Assembly (NCBI GenBank): GCA_016713435.1
Contig: JADJPD010000022.1
Location: forward strand, 1-64,000
Direction of reading: 5' to 3'
DNA: 64,000 bases
Source of the DNA: Gemmatimonadota bacterium
GTDB taxonomy: Bacteria > Gemmatimonadota > Gemmatimonadetes > Gemmatimonadales > GWC2-71-9
How positions within the stretch are numbered: position 1 is the stretch's first letter; every line of letters begins with the position of its first letter. Under the pieces are notes generated by a model. It had not been told where the DNA came from, did no database searches, and saw nothing but the letters and a program-made list of their open reading frames with translations. Shown here in pieces: positions 44,220 through 53,044 of the stretch. The translations under genes and the position numbers were made by a program.

Positions 44220-45593
44220 CTAGTGCCAGCCGATCAGCCGGGCGATGTCGTTCCAGAAGGCCAGCAGCATCAGGGCGCCGATCAGCACCAGCCCCACCAG
44301 CATGGCCGCGCTCCGGAGCTTCTCCGGCAGCGGCCGCCGCAGGATGCCCTCCGCCAGCAGGAAGACGAACTGCCCGCCGTCCAGGATCGGGATGGGCAGC
44401 AGGTTGAGCACGGCGAGGTTCATGGAGATGAGCGCCAGCAGGCCCAGAAACTGGTCCAGCCCCGCGCGCGCCGCCTTGGCCGCCTCCTGGCCGATCATGA
44501 TGGGCCCGCCCACGTCCCGCGTGGACACCCGCGCCGAGAGGAGGCCCTGCACCGTGCGCACCATGAGCGTCGAGGCCGCGAGGGTGGTCTCCCCGCCGAC
44601 CCCGATGGACTCGAGCAGCGAGAGGGACCGCACGCTGAAGACCCCGTCCGGCTTGAAGGCCACGCCGATCTTGCCCACCGTCACCGCACCCTCGGCGGTG
44701 CTGTCGGGGACCACGGTGACGTTGTGCCGCCCGTCGGCCCGGCCCAGCAGCAGCTCCACCTCGCCGCCCGGCGCGCCCCGGATGCGGCGGATGAGGCCCT
44801 GGACGCTCGTCACCTCGCTGGCGCCCGCCGAGAGGATGGTGTCGCCCACCTGCAGGCCGGCCTGCTCACCGGGGCGCCCCTTCTCCACGTATTCGACCAC
44901 GGCGCGGTCCCAGGGCTGGATCATCATCCGGACCTGGTTCCGTTCCTTGAGCGAGGCGGCGTGGATCGGCGCGGTCACCGTGCGCCCGCCCGAGACCGTG
45001 ATGGCGAGGCTGTCGCCCGCGGCCGCGAGGAGCTCGTCGAAGATGGTGGTCCACGAGTCCACCGGGCGGCCGTTGATGGCCACCACCGTGTCCCCCGGCT
45101 GCAGCGAGGCGAACGCCTCCGCGCCCGGCGGCAGGCTGTCCGTGAACACCTCGCCGATCCGGGTCTCCGGGTCGATCGGCTCGCCGTTCCGGTAGGCCAG
45201 GGTGGAGTAGAGGAACCAGGCAAACAGGACGTTCATCGTGACCCCGGCCAGGATCACGATCACCCGCTTCCAGACCGGCTTGGCCTCGTACCACTCGTCG
45301 GGACGCACCGGCTCCGCGCCGGCCGGCGGTCCCGCGCCCTCGAGGGCGGAGCTGGTGGCCTCCTCCTCGCGGCTGGCCATCTTCACGTAGCCGCCGAGGG
45401 GAAGCCAGCAGATGGAGTACTCGGTGTTGCCGCGCGTGGTGGTGAGCCACGGGATCGGGTTGCCCATTCCGAGGGCAAAGCGGTGCACCCGGATGCCGGC
45501 CCACTTGGCCGCCATGAAGTGCCCGAGCTCGTGCACGAAGATGAGCACGCCCAGGACCACGACCAGCACGCCGATGATGAACAGGACGTTCAC
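44220..45593 (-). CDS. rseP: Site-2 protease RseP
   Basis: 457 residues from a GTG that overlaps the dxr stop. Intramembrane metalloprotease that cleaves anti-sigma factors or remnant signal peptides. Zinc site HELGH (21-25) in the first helix; C-terminal LLPIPILDGGQ supplies the third ligand. Two PDZ domains lie between (GDTVVAINGRPVDSW; GDTILSAGASEV). The final helices follow. It is the last gene of the translation/lipid block. Confidence 0.94.
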   Translation of the reverse strand: MNVLFIIGVLVVVLGVLIFVHELGHFMAAKWAGIRVHRFALGMGNPIPWLTTTRGNTEYSICWLPLGGYVKMASREEEATSSALEGAGPPAGAEPVRPDEWYEAKPVWKRVIVILAGVTMNVLFAWFLYSTLAYRNGEPIDPETRIGEVFTDSLPPGAEAFASLQPGDTVVAINGRPVDSWTTIFDELLAAAGDSLAITVSGGRTVTAPIHAASLKERNQVRMMIQPWDRAVVEYVEKGRPGEQAGLQVGDTILSAGASEVTSVQGLIRRIRGAPGGEVELLLGRADGRHNVTVVPDSTAEGAVTVGKIGVAFKPDGVFSVRSLSLLESIGVGGETTLAASTLMVRTVQGLLSARVSTRDVGGPIMIGQEAAKAARAGLDQFLGLLALISMNLAVLNLLPIPILDGGQFVFLLAEGILRRPLPEKLRSAAMLVGLVLIGALMLLAFWNDIARLIGWH

Positions 45594-46687
45594 TGCAACA
45601 CCTCACGCGCGCGGCCCCGGGCCCACTGGTCGGCCGCGCGGACGGTTTCGAGGTCCCGCACCGGCTCGTGCCGGTGGTCGTCCAGCACCCGCTCGATGGC
45701 CTCCGCGATCCGCCCGAAGGGCACCTGCCCCGCCAGGAAGGCCGCCACGGCCACCTCGTTGGCGGCGTTGAAGACGGCCGGGGCCGTCCCGCCCGCGCGC
45801 CCCGCCGCGACCCCCGCCGCGAAGGCGCGGAAGACGTCGCTCCGGACCGGCTCGAAGGTGAGCGGGCCCGCCGCCACCGGGTCGAACCGCCGCACCCCCA
45901 CGTCCGGCAGCCGCTCCGGGTGGGTCAGCGCATAGAGGATCGGCAGCTCCATGGTGGGGAAGCCGAGCTGCGCGATGACGCTCCCGTCGCAGAACTCCAC
46001 GAACGCATGGACGATGCTCTGCGGGTGCACCACGGCCTCGAGCCGGTCGTACCCCAGCCGGAACAGGTGGTGCGCCTCGATGAGCTCCAGCGCCTTGTTG
46101 GCGAGGGTGGCGCTGTCCACCGTCACCTTGCTGCCCATGGACCAGGTGGGATGCTTGAGCGCCTCCGCCAGCGTCGCCGTGGCGATGCGCCCCGCCTCCC
46201 ACGTCCGGAACGGCCCGCCCGACGCGGTGAGGATGAGCCGCCCCAGCGTGGCGGGGCTCCCAGCCAGGCATTGCAGGACCGCGGAGTGCTCGGAGTCCAC
46301 CGGCACCAGCTCCCCGCCGCCCGCCTCGGCGGCGGCCCGGACCAGGTCGCCGGCCATCACCAGGGTCTCCTTGTTGGCGAGGGCCACGCGCTTGCCGGCG
46401 CGGAGTGCGGCCAGCGTCGCATCGAGCCCCGCCGCGCCCACCACCGCGTTGACCACGATGTGCGCGTCCGGGTGGGTCGCCGCCTCCACCAGGAACTCGG
46501 GGCCGCGCTCGCAGGTGAGCCCGGCCAGCTGCGGGGCCCACTCGGCGGACTGCCGCTCGAGCGCGGCCCGGTTGGCCTGCGCCGTGAGCGCCACCACCCG
46601 GAAGCGCTCCCGCTGGCGGCCCAGCACGGCCAGCGCGCTCTTCCCGATGGAGCCGGTGGAGCCGAGGATCGCGACGCCTCGCGTCAC
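45590..46687 (-). CDS. dxr: 1-deoxy-D-xylulose 5-phosphate reductoisomerase
   Basis: 365 residues from a GTG overlapping the cdsA stop (GTGA). Second enzyme of the MEP isoprenoid pathway, NADPH-dependent. GVAILGSTGSIGKSALAVL is the NADPH loop; ALANKETLVMAG, PVDSEHSAVLQCL, ILTASGGPFR, HPTWSMGSKVTVDSATLANK and GYDRLEAVVHPQSIVHA are all diagnostic. C-terminal helical domain ends REVLQ. It feeds precursors to UppS upstream. Confidence 0.95.
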   Translation of the reverse strand: MTRGVAILGSTGSIGKSALAVLGRQRERFRVVALTAQANRAALERQSAEWAPQLAGLTCERGPEFLVEAATHPDAHIVVNAVVGAAGLDATLAALRAGKRVALANKETLVMAGDLVRAAAEAGGGELVPVDSEHSAVLQCLAGSPATLGRLILTASGGPFRTWEAGRIATATLAEALKHPTWSMGSKVTVDSATLANKALELIEAHHLFRLGYDRLEAVVHPQSIVHAFVEFCDGSVIAQLGFPTMELPILYALTHPERLPDVGVRRFDPVAAGPLTFEPVRSDVFRAFAAGVAAGRAGGTAPAVFNAANEVAVAAFLAGQVPFGRIAEAIERVLDDHRHEPVRDLETVRAADQWARGRAREVLQ

Positions 46688-47541
46688 AGGACCCCGAACA
46701 GCCGGTACAGCGCCGCCGAGACCGGCAGCACGAAGTAGAGCGAGTCGAACCGGTCGAGGACCCCGCCATGCCCCGGGATCAGGGACGACGAGTCCTTCAT
46801 CCCCACCTCGCGCTTGAGCAGCGACTCCGCGAGGTCCCCCACCTGCCCGATGATGCCGAGCACCAGCCCGAACAGCACGCCCTGCGCGAGCGGCAGCGCG
46901 AGGCCGAACCGGTCCATGACCAGGGCGTTGAGCAGCGGCACCGTGAGGATCGCGCCCGCCACGCCGGCGAGGCTCCCCGACCAGGTCTTTCCGGGGCTGA
47001 TCGCGGGCCAGAGCTTCTTCCCGCCGATGGCCTTGCCGCCGAACATGGCCGCGGTGTCGCACACCCAGGTGATGACCAGCGGGAAGAACACCAGCCACGC
47101 GCCCGCCCAGGACTGGGTCTCGAAGCGCAGGTGCCGGATGCTCACCAGGAAGGTGGCGAGGCCCGCAGGGTACGTCACCGCGAGCACGGTGACTGCCGTG
47201 ACCGTGAGCGGCCGCTCCGCCGGCAGCCGGCGCACCAGCGCCACCGTGAGCACGCCCACCATCCAGAGCCCGGCCAGGATCCAGCCCCAGCTCACGAGCG
47301 CGGGGGCGCGGGTGAGCGCCAGGTAGGCGAGCACCGGCACCACCGCCGCGCTCCCGAGCGCCGTGCGCTCGAGCGGCTCGAGGCCCTGCTTCCGCGCAAA
47401 CACCAGCAGCTCGCGCGCGCCGAGCACCGCCGCCGTGCTCACCACGCCGACGAGCGGCCACCCGCCGAGCCACACGACACCGAGCGCGAGCGGGATCGCG
47501 ACCACGGCAAAGCCGATGCGCTGGGTAAGGTTGGACGCCAT
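46684..47541 (-). CDS. cdsA: Phosphatidate cytidylyltransferase
   Basis: 285 residues with about eight membrane helices. It makes CDP-diacylglycerol, the precursor of all phospholipids. The C-terminal signature is intact: SLLKREVGMKDSSSLIPGH then GGVLDRFDSL. WPAISPGKTWSGSLAG also fits. Start gives MASNLTQRIGFAVVAIPLAL. Gap of 28 bp to uppS. Confidence 0.94.
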   Translation of the reverse strand: MASNLTQRIGFAVVAIPLALGVVWLGGWPLVGVVSTAAVLGARELLVFARKQGLEPLERTALGSAAVVPVLAYLALTRAPALVSWGWILAGLWMVGVLTVALVRRLPAERPLTVTAVTVLAVTYPAGLATFLVSIRHLRFETQSWAGAWLVFFPLVITWVCDTAAMFGGKAIGGKKLWPAISPGKTWSGSLAGVAGAILTVPLLNALVMDRFGLALPLAQGVLFGLVLGIIGQVGDLAESLLKREVGMKDSSSLIPGHGGVLDRFDSLYFVLPVSAALYRLFGVL

Positions 47542-47569
47542 GCGGGGGAGGGCGCGGGCGCGAGGCCCG

Positions 47570-48313
47570 CTAGACCGTCACCTTGCCGAACCGCCGGTCG
47601 CGCCGCTGGTACTCGAGGATCGCTTCCCAGAGGTGCCGCCGGGTGAAGTCCGGCCACAGCACCGGCGTGACGTACAGTTCGGCGTAGGCCAGCTGCCAGA
47701 GCAGGAAGTTGGAGATGCGGAGCTCGCCGGAGGTGCGGATCAGGAGGTCCGGGTCGGGGAACTGCGCGGTGTAGAGCCGCCGGGCAATGGCATCCTCGTC
47801 CACCTCGGACGGGTGCATCCGGCCGGCCGCCACTTCCTCGGCCAGCAGCCGGGCGGCCCGCGTGAGCTCGGCCCGGGCGCCGTAGGAAATGCAGATGTTG
47901 AGCGCCAGCTTGCCGCCGCTCTCGGTGGCCTTCATCAGGCGGTCCACCGCGTCGCGCGAGGACGGCGCCAGCCGGTCGAGGTCGCCGAGGAACCGCACCC
48001 GGACGCCCTGCTCCACCAGCTCCGCCATCTCCTTGAGGATGTACTCCTGCAGCAGCTCCATCAGCGCGCCGATCTCCTCGGCGGGCCGCTGCCAGTTCTC
48101 CTGGCTGAACGCGAAGAGCGTGAGCACCTCCACCTCGGCGGCGAGGGCGCCCTCGACCGCCTCACGGACGGCGCTCATCCCCGCCTTGTGGCCGAACGGC
48201 CGCGGGAGCGCGCGCCCGCGCGCCCAGCGGCCGTTGCCGTCCATGATGACCGCGATGTGGACGGGCCGCGGCGAGCCGTGCCGCTGCACCTGCCGCAACA
48301 GCTCGTCGCTCAT
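47570..48313 (-). CDS. uppS: Isoprenyl transferase (undecaprenyl diphosphate synthase)
   Basis: 247 residues. Cis-prenyltransferase producing the lipid carrier for peptidoglycan. HIAVIMDGNGRWA has the catalytic Asp25; further GHKAGMSAVREAV, TLFAFSQENWQRP, and the C-terminal PDLLIRTSGELRISNFLLWQ and AELYVTPVLWPDF. All positions expected are present. It lies 4 bp after frr. Confidence 0.95.
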   Translation of the reverse strand: MSDELLRQVQRHGSPRPVHIAVIMDGNGRWARGRALPRPFGHKAGMSAVREAVEGALAAEVEVLTLFAFSQENWQRPAEEIGALMELLQEYILKEMAELVEQGVRVRFLGDLDRLAPSSRDAVDRLMKATESGGKLALNICISYGARAELTRAARLLAEEVAAGRMHPSEVDEDAIARRLYTAQFPDPDLLIRTSGELRISNFLLWQLAYAELYVTPVLWPDFTRRHLWEAILEYQRRDRRFGKVTV

Positions 48314-48317
48314 CCGC

Positions 48318-48872
48318 TCAGACTTCCATGATCTCCGCCTCTTTGGCGGCGATCAGCTGGTCGATCTGCTTGATGTGGTCGTCGGTGACCTTCTGGAGGT
48401 CCTTCTCGCCCCGCGTCCGGTCGTCCTCGGCGATCTTCTCGAGCTTCTTGAGCTTGCCGTGCGCGTCGCCGCGGGCGTGCCGGACGGCCACGCGGCCCTC
48501 CTCGCCCAGCTTGTGGATGACCTTCACCAGGTCCTTGCGCCGCTCCTCGGTGAGCGCCGGGATCGGCACCCGGATGAGGCCGCCCTGGTTGGCCGGGTTG
48601 AGCCCCAGGTCACTGTCGCGAATGGCCTTCTCGATGGCGTGCGCCAGTCCCTTGTCGAACGGCTGCACGGTCAGCGACCGCGCCTCCGGGGCCGCCACCA
48701 GGCCCACCTGGTTGAGCGGCAGGTGCTGGCCGTACGCCTCCACCCGGACCGTGTCCAGGAGCGACGTGGTGGCCTTGCCCGTGCGGATGCTGGAGAACTC
48801 CCGCTTGGTGCTCTCCACCGCCTTGCCCATCTGGTCCTTCGCGTGCTTCAGCAGCTCCGGAATCGTGCTCAT
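48318..48872 (-). CDS. frr: Ribosome recycling factor
   Basis: 184 residues. Splits post-termination ribosomes with EF-G. FSSIRTGKATTSLLDTVRV, GLNPANQGGLIRVPIPALTEERR and EEGRVAVRHARGDAHGKLKKLEK are the usual landmarks. Overlaps pyrH by four bases (ATGA). Frame intact, length normal. Confidence 0.95.
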   Translation of the reverse strand: MSTIPELLKHAKDQMGKAVESTKREFSSIRTGKATTSLLDTVRVEAYGQHLPLNQVGLVAAPEARSLTVQPFDKGLAHAIEKAIRDSDLGLNPANQGGLIRVPIPALTEERRKDLVKVIHKLGEEGRVAVRHARGDAHGKLKKLEKIAEDDRTRGEKDLQKVTDDHIKQIDQLIAAKEAEIMEV

Positions 48873-49579
48873 TGGACGATGGTCCCCACCGGTTCCCCGC
48901 GGAGCACCCGGTCGAGGTTCCCCGCGACGTTCATGTTGAACACCGTGATCGGCAGCTTGTTGGTCTGGCAGAGGCCGAAGGCGCTCCGGTCCATGACTTC
49001 GTACCCGTTCACCAGGGCATCCTGGAAGGTGAGTTCGGGGATCAGCCGGGCGTCGGCCACCTTGCGCGGGTCGGCGGTGTAGATGCCGTCCACGTTGGTG
49101 CCCTTGAGGATCACCTCGGCCTCGATCTCCAGGGCGCGCAGCACCGCCGCCGTGTCGGTCGAGAAGTACGGATTCCCCGTGCCACCCGCAAAGATAACCA
49201 GCCTTCCCTTCTCCATGTGCCGGAGCGCCCGGCGCCGGATGTACGGCTCGGCCAGCGACTCCATCCGGATGGCGGTCATGACCCGGGTCTGGACGCCCTT
49301 GCCCTCCAGGATGTCCTGGACGGCGAGGGCGTTGATGACCGTCGCCAGCATCCCCATGTAGTCGGCCGACACCCGGTCGAGCCCCTGCTGGCTGGCGCTG
49401 GTCCCGCGGAGGATGTTCCCGCCGCCCACCACCACCGAGAGCTGGACCCCGCGGCTGTGCACCGTGAGCAGCTCCTCGGCGAAGGCGCCCACCACCTTGT
49501 AGTCGAGGCCGTAGCCCTTCTCCCCGGCCAGCGCCTCGCCGGAGAGCTTGAGCAGCGCCCGGGCGTAGGGCCGGCGCAT
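48869..49579 (-). CDS. pyrH: UMP kinase
   Basis: 236 residues, amino-acid kinase fold. Phosphorylates UMP to UDP. LLKLSGEAL, VVVGGGNILRG, DRVSADYMGMLATVINAL, GTGNPYFSTDTAAVLRALE, and KGTNVDGIYTADPRK are typical. The start overlaps the tsf stop (TAATG). The tsf-pyrH-frr order is the bacterial standard. Confidence 0.95.
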   Translation of the reverse strand: MRRPYARALLKLSGEALAGEKGYGLDYKVVGAFAEELLTVHSRGVQLSVVVGGGNILRGTSASQQGLDRVSADYMGMLATVINALAVQDILEGKGVQTRVMTAIRMESLAEPYIRRRALRHMEKGRLVIFAGGTGNPYFSTDTAAVLRALEIEAEVILKGTNVDGIYTADPRKVADARLIPELTFQDALVNGYEVMDRSAFGLCQTNKLPITVFNMNVAGNLDRVLRGEPVGTIVQ

Positions 49580-50448
49580 TACTCGCCGACCTTGAAGCGG
49601 GCGAAGCGCCGCACCGCGATCTCGCCGCCGGCCGCCTTGCTCGCGGCCTTCACCAGCTCGGCCACCGTCTGCTTGTCGTCCTTCACGAAGGGCTGGCCGA
49701 GCAGGGTGCGCTCCGCGATGAACTTGCGGACCTTGCCGTCCACGATCTTGCCGCGGATGGCCTCGGGCTTCCCCTCCTGCGCCACCTGCTCCTCGGCGAT
49801 GCGGCGCTCGCGCGCGAGCGTGTCCGCCGGGATGTCGCTCTCGCCCACGCCCATCGGGTCCATCGACGCGATGTGGAAGCCGAGCTCGCGGCCCAGGCCG
49901 GTGAGCGCCTCGCCCGCCGGGCCCTCGAGGTCGATGAGCACCCCCAGCATGTTGTTGAAGTGCAGGTACGTGGTCACCCCGCCCTTCGGCTGGGTGAGCC
50001 GCGCCACCCGCTTGAGCGCCATGGCCTCGCCCGTCTTGCCCGACACTTCCTTGACCGTCTCGCCCACCGTGCTGCCCCGGAAGGGCTGGCCCTCGATGGC
50101 CGTGCCCGGGTGCGCCCCCTGCGGCGCCTGCGCCAGGGCGTGCTTGGCCAGCTCCTTGGCCAGCGCGATGAAGTCGGCGTTCTTGGCCACGAAGTCGGTC
50201 TCGCAGTTGAGCTCGATCATGGCGGCATCGTGCCCGTCCGCCGAGGTCTCGATGACCACGAGGCCCTGCGAGGCGCTGCGGTCGCTCCGCTTCTCGGCCT
50301 TGGCGATGCCCTTCTTGCGGAGGATCTCGCCCGCCTTCTCCATGTCGCCGTCGGCCTCCTGCAGGGCGGCCTTGCAGTCCATCATGCCCGCGCCGGTCCG
50401 GGCCCGGAGCTCCGCCACGTCCTTCGCCGAGATCGCCTTCGCCGTCAT
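49579..50448 (-). CDS. tsf: Elongation factor Ts
   Basis: 289 residues from the ATG at 50448. Nucleotide exchange factor for EF-Tu. N-terminal UBA-like part has VAELRARTGAGMMDCKAALQE; then KAEKRSDRSASQG and IELNCETDFVAKN. C-terminal core domains follow. An upstream frame to 50505 lacks conservation. It lies 135 bp from rpsB, with a strong hairpin between. Confidence 0.95.
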   Translation of the reverse strand: MTAKAISAKDVAELRARTGAGMMDCKAALQEADGDMEKAGEILRKKGIAKAEKRSDRSASQGLVVIETSADGHDAAMIELNCETDFVAKNADFIALAKELAKHALAQAPQGAHPGTAIEGQPFRGSTVGETVKEVSGKTGEAMALKRVARLTQPKGGVTTYLHFNNMLGVLIDLEGPAGEALTGLGRELGFHIASMDPMGVGESDIPADTLARERRIAEEQVAQEGKPEAIRGKIVDGKVRKFIAERTLLGQPFVKDDKQTVAELVKAASKAAGGEIAVRRFARFKVGE

Positions 50449-50518
50449 TGTCCGCCTCTTCCTGGGTTGAGGGCCGCGGGGACTGCCCCGCCGGCCCGCC
50501 TGCACTGCCTTATAGGAA

Positions 50519-50554
50519 GCCGCCGTCCGGGGCCACAGGGCCGGGGACGGCGGC
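50519..50554 (-). terminator. Hairpin between rpsB and tsf
   Basis: GCCGCCGTCC (50519-50528) and GGACGGCGGC (50545-50554) form a perfect 10-bp stem extended by GGGGCC/GGGCC in the loop. After it on the minus strand comes TTCCTATAAGG. It can weaken or end rpsB transcription before tsf. Confidence 0.55.
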
Positions 50555-50583
50555 GCGCTACACTCGGGGAGCCTACGCGAGAC

Positions 50584-51459
50584 TCAGGCGTCGGTGTCCG
50601 CCGCCGGCTCAGCGCCGCCCTCTTCGTCGTGCTTGAGCCGGGCCGCGATGGCCTCCGGCTTCGGCCGCCGCTTGCGGCGGGGCCGGCGCTTCTTGCGGTC
50701 CTCGGGGTCGCCCTCGGAGCCGCCGTCGGTGCTGTAGGTCTCCGCGTCGCCATCCTCGGCCGCCTCACGGATCGGCGACTGGGCGCGGGCCTCACGGATC
50801 ACCTCGGCCAGCGAGGCCGTGATGAGGGAGACCGAGCGGATGGCGTCGTCGTTGCCCGGGATCGGCACCGTGATGACGTCCGGGTCCGCGTTGGTGTCCA
50901 CGATGGCCACCACCGGGATGCCCAGCTTGTTGGCCTCCTGCACCGCGATCTTCTCCTTCTTGGCATCGACCACGAACAGGGCCCCCGGGAGGCGCGCCAT
51001 GTTCTTGATGCCCTCGAGGTTCCGCAGGAGCTTTTCCTTCTCGCGCTCGAAGAGCAGCTGCTCCTTCTTGGTGTAGTTGGCGAACTCACCCTCGGCCGCG
51101 CCCTGCTCCAGGTCCCGCAGGCGCTTGATCTGGCGCTTGATGGTCTGGAAGTTGGTCAGCATGCCGCCGAGCCAGCGCTCGGTCACCCAGAAGGAGGCGC
51201 TGTTGGCCGCCTCTGCCTGGACGATGCCCTTGAGCTGCTTCTTGGTGCAGACGAAGAGCACGCCCTCGCCCCGCAGCACGACGTTCTTGAGCAGTTCCTG
51301 CGCCTGCAGGAGCTGCCGCTGCGTCTTCTGGAGGTCGATGATGTAGATCCCCGAGCGCTCCGCGAAGATGAAGCGGCGCATCTTGGGGTTCCAGCGGCGG
51401 GTCTGGTGGCCGAAGTGAACGCCGGCCTCGAGGAGGTCCTGAATCTGCGGCTGAGCCAT
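50584..51459 (-). CDS. rpsB: 30S ribosomal protein S2 with charged C-terminal tail
   Basis: 291 residues. LLEAGVHFGHQTRRWNPKM, FIFAERSGIYIIDLQKT, RWLGGMLTNFQTIKR and PGALFVVDAKKE are diagnostic. The core ends near residue 225, after which a 60-residue tail carries an acidic part (EAAEDGDAETYS), a basic block (DRKKRRPRRKRRPKPE) and a second acidic end. Ordinary S2 has a far shorter tail. The start has AAAGGA upstream. Confidence 0.95.
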   Translation of the reverse strand: MAQPQIQDLLEAGVHFGHQTRRWNPKMRRFIFAERSGIYIIDLQKTQRQLLQAQELLKNVVLRGEGVLFVCTKKQLKGIVQAEAANSASFWVTERWLGGMLTNFQTIKRQIKRLRDLEQGAAEGEFANYTKKEQLLFEREKEKLLRNLEGIKNMARLPGALFVVDAKKEKIAVQEANKLGIPVVAIVDTNADPDVITVPIPGNDDAIRSVSLITASLAEVIREARAQSPIREAAEDGDAETYSTDGGSEGDPEDRKKRRPRRKRRPKPEAIAARLKHDEEGGAEPAADTDA

Positions 51460-51560
51460 CGGGTACGTCGGTCCTTTCGCGCCCCGGGTGGGGTCGCTGT
51501 GGGGTTGAGTCGTCCGTCGCGTTCATCTCCACGCCCAACCCGGGAGGGCACCCGGGCGCG

Positions 51561-51605
51561 GATCCCGCGACGTGCGGGGTCGGCGCGCCCACGGCGGGCG
51601 CGCCG
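51561..51605 (-). terminator. Two GC-rich hairpins after rpsI
   Basis: CGGCGCGCCC (51581-51590) pairs with GGGCGCGCCG (51596-51605), and GATCCCGC with GCGGGGTC at 51561-51581. They lie just beyond the rpsI stop on the minus strand. No T run is seen. Confidence 0.5.
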
Positions 51606-51614
51606 GTCAAGCGA

Positions 51615-52016
51615 CTAGCGCTTGGAGAACTGGAACCGCTTGCGGGCGCCGGCGCGGCCCGGCTTCTTGCGCTCGACGGCGCGCGGGTCGCGGGTCAGGA
51701 GCCCGTTCTGGCGCAGCTTGCCGCGGTGCTGGGCATCCGCCTCCACCAGCGCCCGGGCAATGGCGAGGCGCATGGCCCCGGCCTGGCCCGACTGCCCGCC
51801 CCCCTCCACGTGCGCCTTCACGTCGAACGCGCCGAGGGTGTCGGTGCTCGAGAACGACTGCTGGATGTGCTGCACCAGCGAGGGCCGCGGGAAGTAGTCT
51901 CCCAGCGTCCGACCGTTCACGTCCCACTTGCCGGTGCCGGGGGTCAGGTACACCCGGGCCACGCTCGTCTTGCGGCGGCCAACGGCCTGCCAGCGGAATT
52001 CGGGCTTGCCGCTCAT
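51615..52016 (-). CDS. rpsI: 30S ribosomal protein S9
   Basis: 133 residues. AVGRRKTSVARVYLTPGTGK, VEGGGQSGQAGAMRLAIARAL, and the C-terminal tail ending RKRFQFSKR, the residues that contact the P-site tRNA. Starts one base after the rplM stop. The rplM-rpsI pair is standard. Confidence 0.96.
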   Translation of the reverse strand: MSGKPEFRWQAVGRRKTSVARVYLTPGTGKWDVNGRTLGDYFPRPSLVQHIQQSFSSTDTLGAFDVKAHVEGGGQSGQAGAMRLAIARALVEADAQHRGKLRQNGLLTRDPRAVERKKPGRAGARKRFQFSKR

Positions 52017-52017
52017 C

Positions 52018-52467
52018 TCACGCCTTCGGGGTCACGGAGTAGGGCACGGGCTGCTGAGCCTGGTGCGGATGGGTGGCACCAGCGTAGACCTTCAGCTTGG
52101 TGCGCAGCTTCTGCTTGCTGAGCGAGTTCTTCGGGAGCATGCCGAACACGGCGTGCTCGATGACCCGCTCGGGGTGCGCCCCCTGCAGCAGGTTCTTCAC
52201 CGGCGTGTAGCGCTCGTGGCCCATGTAGCCGGTGTGCCGGAAGTGGCGCTTCTGCTCGAGCTTGCGCCCGGTCAGCTTCACCTTCTCGGCGTTGATCACG
52301 ACCACGAAGTCCCCGCCGTCCATGTGGGGCGTGAAGGTCGGCTTGTGCTTCCCGCGGATGAGCTGCGCGACGCGGCTGGCGAGCCGGCCGAGCGGCACAT
52401 CCTGGGCATCCACCACATGCCACTGGTGGGTGATATCGGACGGCTTGGCAGAGAACGTGGTCGTCAT
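52018..52467 (-). CDS. rplM: 50S ribosomal protein L13
   Basis: 149 residues. WHVVDAQDVPLGRLASRVAQ, GDFVVVINAEKVKLTGRK, RHTGYMGH and HAVFGMLPKNSLSKQKL are the L13 landmarks. First gene of the block, behind the promoter at 52514-52543. A rather long gap of five codons follows the expected C-terminus, ending SVTPKA. Confidence 0.96.
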   Translation of the reverse strand: MTTTFSAKPSDITHQWHVVDAQDVPLGRLASRVAQLIRGKHKPTFTPHMDGGDFVVVINAEKVKLTGRKLEQKRHFRHTGYMGHERYTPVKNLLQGAHPERVIEHAVFGMLPKNSLSKQKLRTKLKVYAGATHPHQAQQPVPYSVTPKA

Positions 52468-52513
52468 CGGACTATGAAATCCCAGCTTGGGCCCATGAAA
52501 TACACAGACTTGA

Positions 52514-52543
52514 AACCTAGCCCCGGGGAAGGGGTTAGGTCAA
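52514..52543 (-). promoter_or_regulatory. Promoter of the rplM operon, overlapping the bccp stop
   Basis: On the minus strand TTGACC (52538-52543) and TAGGTT (52514-52519) lie 18 bases apart. TTGACC supplies the last two codons of the biotin carrier gene, whose TAA follows directly. The start of transcription would leave a leader of about 40 bases to rplM. Confidence 0.65.
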
Positions 52544-53044
52544 GGGAGCACCCCCGAACTCAACCAGCACCTGCCCTTTCTCCACCGCCTGCCCCGGCTG
52601 GACCCCCACCCGGGCCACGGTCGCCGGCCCGCTGGCCCGGAGTTCGTTCTCCATCTTCATGGCCTCCAGCACCAGCAGCCCCTGCCCCGCCGCCACCGCC
52701 TGCCCCTCCGTCACCAGCACCCGGACCACGAGCCCCGGCATCGGCGCCTTGAGCTGCACCGGACCCGACCCGGCCCGGGCCGCCGTCAGGCTCCGGATGT
52801 GCCGGGTGCGCTCGTCGATCACCTCGGCCTCCACCCGGGTGCCCCGGACCGAGAGGGCCCACTCCCCCGGCGCCCCGGCCTCGACCGCCAGCGTCAGCGA
52901 CCGGCCATCGGCCAGCAGGTGGCGGAGGGGCGTGGCCGGCAGGCGGCTCAGGTGGGCCGAGTAGCTCCGGCCGCCGACCGTCACCCGTTCCCCATCCACC
53001 TCCACCAGGATCTCCCGCCCCGCCACCCGGACGAAGTACTTCAT
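52535..53044 (-). CDS. Biotin carboxyl carrier protein of acyl-CoA carboxylase
   Basis: 169 residues. The biotin attachment lysine is Lys130 in VLEAMKMENEL. The carrier domain runs about 95-166 (LKAPMPGLVVRVLVTEGQAV). The N-terminal 90 residues are a beta-rich linker. It accepts carboxyl from AccC and presents it to the PccB-like subunit. Its start overlaps the rlmD stop (ATGA). It is the last gene of that unit. Confidence 0.9.
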   Translation of the reverse strand: MKYFVRVAGREILVEVDGERVTVGGRSYSAHLSRLPATPLRHLLADGRSLTLAVEAGAPGEWALSVRGTRVEAEVIDERTRHIRSLTAARAGSGPVQLKAPMPGLVVRVLVTEGQAVAAGQGLLVLEAMKMENELRASGPATVARVGVQPGQAVEKGQVLVEFGGAPLT

